In this document: piece after piece, positions 57,380 through 64,000 of the stretch | How positions within the stretch are numbered: the first letter of the stretch is position 1 | Layout of the letters: each line of letters begins with the position of its first letter | Assembly (NCBI GenBank): GCA_029207755.1 | Contig: JARCOQ010000070.1 | Coordinates: forward strand, 310,001 to 374,000 | From: Chamaea fasciata | Lineage: Eukaryota; Chordata; Aves; Passeriformes; Sylviidae | Direction: 5' to 3' | Length of the DNA stretch: 64,000 nt | The notes under the pieces: generated by a model | The model's database searches: none | Told to the model about the DNA's origin: nothing | The model's input: the letters and a program-made list of their open reading frames with translations, nothing else | Translations under genes and position numbers: made by a program

Positions 57380-57935
57380 CGATCCTGGAGCCGATCCCGG
57401 AGCGATTCCGGGTCCGATCCCGGTCCCTGTTTCGGCCTCGGTCTCAGTCTCGGTCCCGGAGCGCTCCCGGTGCTGATTCCGGTCGCGGTGCCGATCTCGA
57501 TCCCGGAGCGGTGCCAGTCTCGGTGCCAGTGCCGGTTCCAGTTTCAGTCCTGGTCTCAATCTCGGTGTCGGAGCGGTGCCGGTGCCGTTTTTGGTCCCGG
57601 AGTGCTCCCAGTGCCAATCCCAGTCTTGGTCCCGGAGCGGTGCCAGTCTCGGTGCTGGTTCCGGTGCCGGTCTCGGTCTCGATCCCGGAGCGCTCCCGGT
57701 CTGGGTTCTGGCCGCAGTCCTGGAGCAGTCCTGGTGCCGGTGCCGGTTCCGAAGCACTCCCGGCGCCGGTCCCAGTGCCGGTGTCGGTCTCAGTCTTGGT
57801 TCCGGTACCAGTTCTGGTGCCGGTTTCGGTGTCGGTCCCACAGTGCGGGTCCCGGAGCGGTGCCGGTCTCGGTTCCGGTGTCGGTCTCGGTCTCGGTGCC
57901 GTTTCTGGTGTCGGTCTCGGTCTCGGTGCCGGAGA
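57380..57935. repeat. 'cggtct' hexamer array, copy 5 (longest)
   Basis: About 550 bp of the six-base pattern, with some higher-order repetition around cccggagcg(g/c)tgcc. Confidence 0.85.
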
Positions 57936-57979
57936 TTTTAGGGTCTTTTGGGTGATTTTAAGCCAAACCGGGCCCTTTT

Positions 57980-58260
57980 AGGACCGCGCGTTCCCCTGAC
58001 CCCGCCCATTTCCCCTCAGAATTCCCGCCGTTTCCCGGACCCCGCCCCTTTCCCCTCCCAGTTCCCGCCCTTCTCTGACCCCGCCTCGTTCCATTCGTTC
58101 CCCGCCCTTTAATTGGCCACGCCTCTTTTCCCTTGGGCTCCGCCCATCTGCTGGCGCGTTCCTCGAGCGCATGCGTACATTACCCAGAGGTGGCTCTCCC
58201 GGGCGCCGCCATCTTTATTCCGGGTCCCCCGAGCCGGCTCCGGCGTGTCCGAGACCTACG
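57980..58260 (+). promoter_or_regulatory. RAB4B-like promoter and first exon, copy B
   Basis: Homologous to 42,661-42,916 with the same order of GC boxes, attgg (58,112), NRF1-type site, gccgccatctt (58,205-58,215) and exon end gtgtccgagacctacg|gtgggg. The NRF1 site has lost its last base (GCGCATGCGT), and the start codon is again GTG. No second exon follows because the inverted-repeat arm begins 530 bp later. Confidence 0.75.
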
Positions 58261-58789
58261 GTGGGGCAATGGGGGATCTATAGGGGATCTCTAGGGGATC
58301 TATAGGGGTCTGGGGGGACCTGGAAGTCTCCTTAGAGGATTTTATGGGGGATCTGCAGGAGATTTGGGGCGGTCTGTAGGGGCTTTAGGGCGGTCTGGGG
58401 ATCCCTAAAGGGAGCTGGGCGGGTCTCGGGGCTCTATCGGGGTCTGGGGGCTCTGTAGAGGGTCCAGCGGGGTCCGTAAAGGGGGTCGGGGCGTCCCTAA
58501 ATGGGGTCTGGGTGTCTGTGGGGGATTTGGGGGGTCTGGGGGGGTCTGGAGGTCCCCGGGGGGGGTCTGAGGGGATATATAGGGGCTCGATAGAGGGTCC
58601 GGGGGCGCCTGGGGGACCCTATAGGGGATCTGGGGTTCTCTACATGGGATGTAAGGGGGTCTGGGGGAGTCTTGGCATCTCTATAGTGGAGTTTTGGGGC
58701 CCATAAAGGAAATTTTTGTGAATTTTTGGCTCTGTACAGCTAATTCTTGGAAATTTGGGGTCCAAATTGGGCAATTTGGGGTGTTCTAT
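58261..58789. repeat. G-rich minisatellite of the RAB4B-like intron, copy B (cut short)
   Basis: Same unit type as 42.9-43.7 kb, passing into gggcaatttggggtgttctattg, which matches 43,806-43,828. The match stops at 58,790, where the arm sequence begins. Confidence 0.8.
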
Positions 58790-58823
58790 TGAATTATTAA
58801 AAAAAATAGGACTATCGCCCTAA

Positions 58824-59394
58824 TGCCGATATCCAACAATGACGGACAAAAGACTCTCCAGCAGTTTAGAGTTAGAAAGTGTATGTTTAATTACGACGCC
58901 GGGCAGCGTGCGGGATAGCTCCGGAACACACGCGCGCTCACAGAAGATCACAGGGTCTTCTTATGTACAGAAGGATTGAATACCCAAAACACAAATGTAT
59001 ATTCATGACTTTAGTACCTCCCATTCCCCGCTTCCTATGGTAATTAGCCAAAAGCTATTAAGCATGCGTGGTTTGTTCTTTGAAATGGGTCGGTGGTCTT
59101 TTTTATGGGGCGGGGTCTCAAAATGATGAAGTAAGTGAGTCTTCTTCGCTTTGACTTTTTAACCTTTTAGCGTTGCGTGACGACTGAATCCCGTTTTCCC
59201 AGGAGTATTTGATTTCTGAATTGATTGTCCTTCTTGAAGCCTATTGATTAGTCAGAACACACAAACATAAGTTGACAGGCCCCGTGATTTATCAGTTCCT
59301 TAAATCCGGCTTCTGCTTATCAAAGGGGAAGTCTATCTGTCTTACTTCAGCAATATCCAGTTAAAGTCTGTAATTCTTCAAAATTAATGTTTCA
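58824..59394 (-). mobile_element. LTR at the inner edge of the right arm
   Basis: Reverse-complement copy of the LTR at 32,172-32,742, with the same ends and few changes. Confidence 0.65.
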
Positions 59395-59515
59395 ATCCCC
59401 TTGGTCCCTGCTCCCTCGTGGCCATGGCAAGAGCGGGCTGGGCTGGCCCTGGCAGGGGGCTCTCCTCGGGTCCCTGCTGATCAGGGCTATGGCCCCGTGT
59501 TCCTCTGTCTTGCAG

Positions 59516-59715
59516 CCCTTGAAGACACGGCAGATGACAGCAGCCCTGCCATCAGAAACCTGGCCATTGAAACAGCCTTGGTCCTCCGGGCAGTCCAGAG
59601 AGCTCCGTACTCCATCCTGCGGAAGCTGCGAGATCAGCTCCGCAGGGCACGGAAGACACGGCCTCGACTGTCGGGCCTGGGCTGGCTGCGCTGCTGGAGC
59701 TCTGCGGAGAGCTGA
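59516..59715 (+). pseudogene. orphan last exon of the MROH gene
   Basis: Copy of the 200-bp terminal exon (31,851-32,050) with intact acceptor ctctgtcttgcag and stop, differing at a few residues (for example EN to ED and LQ to LR). None of the twelve upstream exons lies on its 5' side, because the arm ends 726 bp upstream. It cannot encode the protein from this position unless spliced to something else. Confidence 0.8.
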
Positions 59716-60325
59716 TCTGGGACACTCTGCCTGCTGGGGCCAACTGAGCCAGCGGGGATTTTCTTCTTCTAAAGGATTCTTCTTTTCTTCTTTCTTTTCT
59801 TCAGTATATAAATATAGGATATGTGTTACAATACACAGACTCCCAGGATTTTTCTTTTGCTGCCCTGGGTGCACAGGGGAAGAGGGGGAAAAGGGTGCTT
59901 TGTGCTCAGCAAGCTGCCCAGGCGTGCAGCCTTGCAGGGAAAATGGCCAGAAGCCCCTCGGCCCTCGGTGGTCCTGCGGAAGCCTTTGCACTGCCGAGAG
60001 AGCGCGTGGGCGGGGGCCGGAGCTGTGGGCATCCCTGCGAGGCCGGAGCCTGGAGATGGCCACAAGCCCTGTGCCAGCCAGGAACCGCTGTCTGTGTCCT
60101 CCTGCCCGTGTGCTGCTGGCCGGATTGCTGAGGGCTCCGCGGTGCCTCTTGATCGGGCTCCTCTGGAGCTGCTGTGGGGCTGCGCCTCTGCTGCCGGGCA
60201 GGCTGGCCGGGCTGGGGGAGACTCTGAGGGGCTGGGCTGGTGGGAAGCCCTGAGGAATTGGGTGTCAGAGGCCACAAGCAGCCCCCGGGGAGCTGCCATG
60301 TTCCTGCCAGCCGGCTGCTCTGGCG

Positions 60326-60964
60326 CTCCCCCAAAGTACCTGCGGAGTGAGTGCAGGGAAAGGTGTAACCTTGCGCTCAGGGCCCTTCTCGAGCTCACTG
60401 AGGATCCCTCCCTCAATGGTGACAAGGGGGCAGTGGCTGGAGCTGAGCTGGGGAATGCAGTCGCTTGGGCTTGGCTGGGCTTCGAGAGCTCAGGCAGCTG
60501 CTCCCAGCTCTTCTGCCTCCTGGTTCGGCTGCCCGAGTACCTCGGGACAGGCCTTTGGCCTCTGGGCCCTGTTGGCACCAGGGCGGCGTTTCACGACTTG
60601 TGCTCCTCACAGACCAAAAAAGTGTGGCCCCTGACTGAACATTTTGTGGAGCTCCTGCGGGACACAGATGAACAGTCAGTCAGGATGACGGCCGTGATGC
60701 TCAGCTTTGCAGTTTTGGACAAGGACATGCTGAGACCCAGCCCTGTCGCCCTGCAGCTGGTTGCGGTGCTCCTGCCACTCTCTGACCATGCAAGGCTCTG
60801 TGCCCCCAGCCACGGCCACTGTGTGCCCACCAAACACTTGGTGCCCTGTGGGTTTGCAGGCTCACGCCCAGCTGAGCCCCGAGCAGCCGATGCTGAGGTC
60901 TTTTTTTCTTCCTTTCATAGAGGATAACGGCCAGGTGCAGCTGCTGTCCACACTGCTCTTCTGA
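60326..60964 (+). pseudogene. second, truncated MROH copy in the right arm
   Basis: Right-arm counterpart of 30,602-31,240. The 177-bp exon is at 60,613-60,789 with the same GCAAGG donor, and the next exon reaches the same TGA at 60,962-60,964. The first codon of the 177-bp exon is ACC here and GCC in the left arm. Confidence 0.75.
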
Positions 60965-60969
60965 AAATT

Positions 60970-62435
60970 GGTGACTGTTTGCAGGGCCCCTGGGAGGGAA
61001 TACTGGGGTTCCTGGCAGCAGGATCCTTGTGCAGCTTCAGGCTGGGGTGGGCAGCACTTCCATCTGCAGCTTCCATGTGCTGCTCCGGCAGCTGCTGCTG
61101 CTGGGAACCCTGAGGGAAGAGGCCACGGGAGGGATGGAAATGCTGCACGGACAGCAGCAGCCAGGGCCAGGAATGAGCTTTGCCTTCCTGGCTGCTGAAA
61201 TGAGGCTCCTTTAGTGCAAGAGGAGGCAAAGGCAAAATCAATTTCAACAATTCAAGGAAAACTGTGGAAAATTGGAAGCCTCTCAAAATGTCACACACAT
61301 TCATCTGGGAGCTCTTCAGCGTTGGTTCTTGTAAAAAGCCTTTCCCGTTTCCCCTTGGCTCTGAGATTCTGGGAGCCACCGCTGGGCTTCAGAGTTCAAC
61401 TGATTTTTATTTTCCAGGTTTTTAAACAGGGCTCGGAATTGGGCATCTCTTGCCACTTTTTCTGCTCAGAACCTTGAGAAAGGTTCTCTGCTCCTGTGAG
61501 CCACATCTTGAAGGATGGTTGGCAACCATGGAATGCTCTGGGAAAGCACTTGATTGACTTCAGGGCCAGGCTGGAGAGCTCAGCCTGAGGAAAGAACTGT
61601 TCCAGATGCCTCTGTCCATGTCCAGCTCCTCACAGCTGAGTCCCTGAACACCCTGGGTGGTTTATATGGATTGATTTTCCCCTCCGGTTCACTTGGAGGT
61701 GATTTTGCCATCCTTTAGAGGAACATCTGACCAGCCCCTGCCCCCATTCCATTTTATTCTCTCCACTTTGAAGCTGGACCGCTGGGTTTGACATGTAAAT
61801 TGGTAGTGTCTCCCCGTTCTTCCCTCCAGCCCTCCATTGTGACTTGTATTAAACACTGCAAACGGCCTCATTTGTCTGGTGGGGAAGATGTGAGGTGGAG
61901 AAAGTTAACAGCATTTGTTTTCATGAACCTTGTGCTAGTAAAGAAAAATGAGGTTGGTCATTTTGGTGTGGTGCTGAGTGTTGGGATCTGGGAGTTTATT
62001 TCTTGCTATTGTTCTTATTATTTATTAGTGTTACTTTTCACTGGTCAGATTTTTAAATCTTAGACACGATTAACCAAGGCTGGATGTAAGTCATTAGGAA
62101 AATTCCCTTGCATTTTCCACTGGGATTAAATGGTTCAGTGGACTCCAAGTTGCCAGTGGATTCTAAAGATGGGAAATCCTGTTAGTGGTGGGTTTGGTGT
62201 GGTTTGGAGCTGGGGAAGGCTCTCATCCCCTCCCGGAGGTGCCCCAAGCCCGCTCTGCTGCCACGTCTGCACTCGCGGCCCCTCACGGCTGCCCTGCCCT
62301 GGGGACACGGTGGGACCCCGCTGCTGCCGGGGCTGAGGCTCCTCACGGCCCCTCAAACCCCTCCTGGCTACACAGAACCTCTCCTGGCCCCCGACAGCCC
62401 TTCATGGCCCTTCATTGCCCCTCCCGGCCCCTCAG
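60970..62435. other. arm sequence without a recognised gene
   Basis: Counterpart of 29,131-30,601. No domain seen. Confidence 0.45.
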
Positions 62436-62876
62436 GGCCCCTCCCGGCCCCAGGCGTGGAGCTCCTCCCGAAGGAGAAGGGGCCGGGCCCTGCTGGTTCT
62501 CCTTTTATTTCGGTCGTTTCGCAGCCGTGAGGAAAGAAAGGCTGAAATGGAGCCTTTGCCCAGCGGTTCCCTCCGGGTCAACTGCGGCCGAAGCTCCGTG
62601 CCGGCGCTGGCCCCAGCACCAGCATCCCCGCAGCCCCGCCGGCCTTTGCTGTCCCCCCGTGTCCATTCCCTGTCCCCGAGGCCCGCCCGGCTCTGGCAGC
62701 AGCAGGAGCCGCAGCGCAGCGGGCGCCGGCCCGGCCCGGCCGGGGCTCCCGGGCAGGAGCAGCAGCAGCGCCGGCCCCTTCCCACCTGCTCCTGCCTCGC
62801 CTTCCAAGGCCTTTGTCCGGCTCCACTGCGGCCTGGAGCAACGCTCACCCGCCAACAGCCCAGACTGCTCAGGGCC
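62436..62876. promoter_or_regulatory. CpG-rich island in the right arm
   Basis: Counterpart of 28,690-29,130, with no recognised first exon beside it. Confidence 0.4.
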
Positions 62877-64000
62877 CGCCTGTGCTGCCCCGACCCAGCC
62901 TCCAGAGAAAGGAAGGGTCGGCTTCCAGCGCTGTTTTCAGCACTGTTTCACTCAGCCCGAGGTGACGGCAGGAGGCTGCTGCTGCCTTTGCCTTGGCGAT
63001 TGGAGATCGCGGCTGCTGCTGCACCCCTCTGGCTGCCGACTGGATTTTATCAGGACAACTGCAATTGCCTTTTTCCATCCTTGCTGCCCGCTGTGCTTTT
63101 GTGACAGTGAACTCAGTCTTTCTGTTGCAGGCACCGTGCAAAGAAGAGATTGAAATGCTCCCAAGTCCCCGGGCACTAAGTCGAGGGGAATTAAAGCCAC
63201 ACAGGCCACATTTACAGCGCTCCAACACAGCTCTGCTGCTGGTGCTGCTGAAATAGAATCAACTTAGAGAGGCCATCACAAAAATTGCCGCTGGGGTGTC
63301 AAACACAATGCAAAAATACACCCGGAGAAAGAAAAACCAGAACTTCTTGGCTCACTTCATTGCTTCCTGCGAGCAGCAGACAAGGGAGATGCCCAGAGGT
63401 ATTTCCAGCTGCTGCTGATCCCAGCTGGAGCTCTCTGCAGAGTCCCAGCAGGAACCTGAGCCCAGCCCGGGGAGCTCACACAGTGTCAGGGAGATTCTGT
63501 CTCTGGATTCAGTCAGGGTTGCATTCCCCAACAAGTGCTGGTGCCACCTCCTGTTTTCTTGGATTAAAACAGTAACAAGGAAAACCTTACCAAAGGCACA
63601 ACTCCCCAGCCCACAAGGAAAAAAGAAAGGACAAATTGTAAAGTTTACCAAACATTTGTCCTGCTTTGCTGCAAAAGTCGTGCTGCACTCAGTATGGAAA
63701 TCCAGGAGAAGCTGCAGTTGGTGGCACATCTTGTGCCAGAAGCTCGACCTCGTTCTCCACCAAAGGTTCTTGAAAAGAGCAGCTGGGACTGTGGTGAAGG
63801 TTGCTGGAAAACTGCAACAGCTTTCCAGAAGTGAAATGAAAATGCAAGAAATAAACCAAGAGGTTTTCCTCTATTTATTTCTATGCTTCCCTTTTCCGTG
63901 TTGCACTACTTCTCCGTGCCATTAATTCCAAATGGATCTCACCTCTCAGATAGATGACTTAGTGAGTTTTAGACCCTCGAAAATACCATGGGCCGTACAC
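62877..64000. other. arm sequence without a recognised gene
   Basis: Counterpart of 27,565-28,689. No domain seen. Confidence 0.5.

Larger units (their letters stand above)
58790..64000. repeat. right arm of the large inverted repeat (continues past the window)
   Basis: Near-exact reverse complement of 27,565-32,776. The homology still holds at the last base of the window. Confidence 0.95.

Overview
The window looks like avian, most likely songbird, nuclear DNA. The evidence is a CR1-type LINE tail, LTRs and a betaretrovirus-like pol of passerine type, KRAB-less C2H2 zinc-finger genes with the short leader usual in birds, and members of two families that are multicopy in songbird assemblies: PIM-like kinases and maestro HEAT-like (MROH) genes. 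Decayed MHC class I and flotillin-1 exons lie side by side, as in MHC-linked regions. High GC, CpG-rich promoters and many minisatellites suggest a microchromosome or a poorly assembled repeat-rich chromosome. The species and chromosome cannot be named from the sequence.

Layout. Bases 1-15.3 kb are AT-rich and non-coding as far as I can see: one GT-rich minisatellite, one CR1 tail and one short candidate exon. From 15.3 to 18.0 kb lie an LTR, an MHC class I pseudogene, flotillin-1 pseudo-exons and a diverged copy of the zinc-finger 5' module. From 18.2 to 21.4 kb are broken endogenous retroviruses on the minus strand. From 24.6 to 27.4 kb is a PIM-like kinase gene on the minus strand, with an intact kinase domain, a (GGGGCC)n repeat in its first exon and a scrambled partial copy downstream. 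From 31.85 to 36.9 kb is a 13-exon MROH-like gene on the minus strand whose exons join into one open frame of 615 codons.

From 41.4 to 58.8 kb is a tandem C2H2 zinc-finger array on the plus strand: one 3' remnant, three long finger exons and one promoter without a gene. Two copies of a RAB4B-like promoter and exon 1 flank the array. The array is built from a repeating module: a 'gattttaggcc' array, a 'cggtct' hexamer array, a GC-box promoter with first exon, an intron (with an LTR in two copies), and a finger exon.

The largest structure is an inverted repeat. Bases 27,565-32,776 reappear in reverse complement at 58,790-64,000, around a 26 kb spacer, and the right arm runs off the window. An LTR sits at the inner edge of both arms. 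The arms carry the last exon of the MROH gene, a truncated second MROH copy and a CpG island. The three long zinc-finger genes, the MROH gene and the kinase are the plausible active genes. The rest is pseudogene, mobile element or satellite-like sequence.
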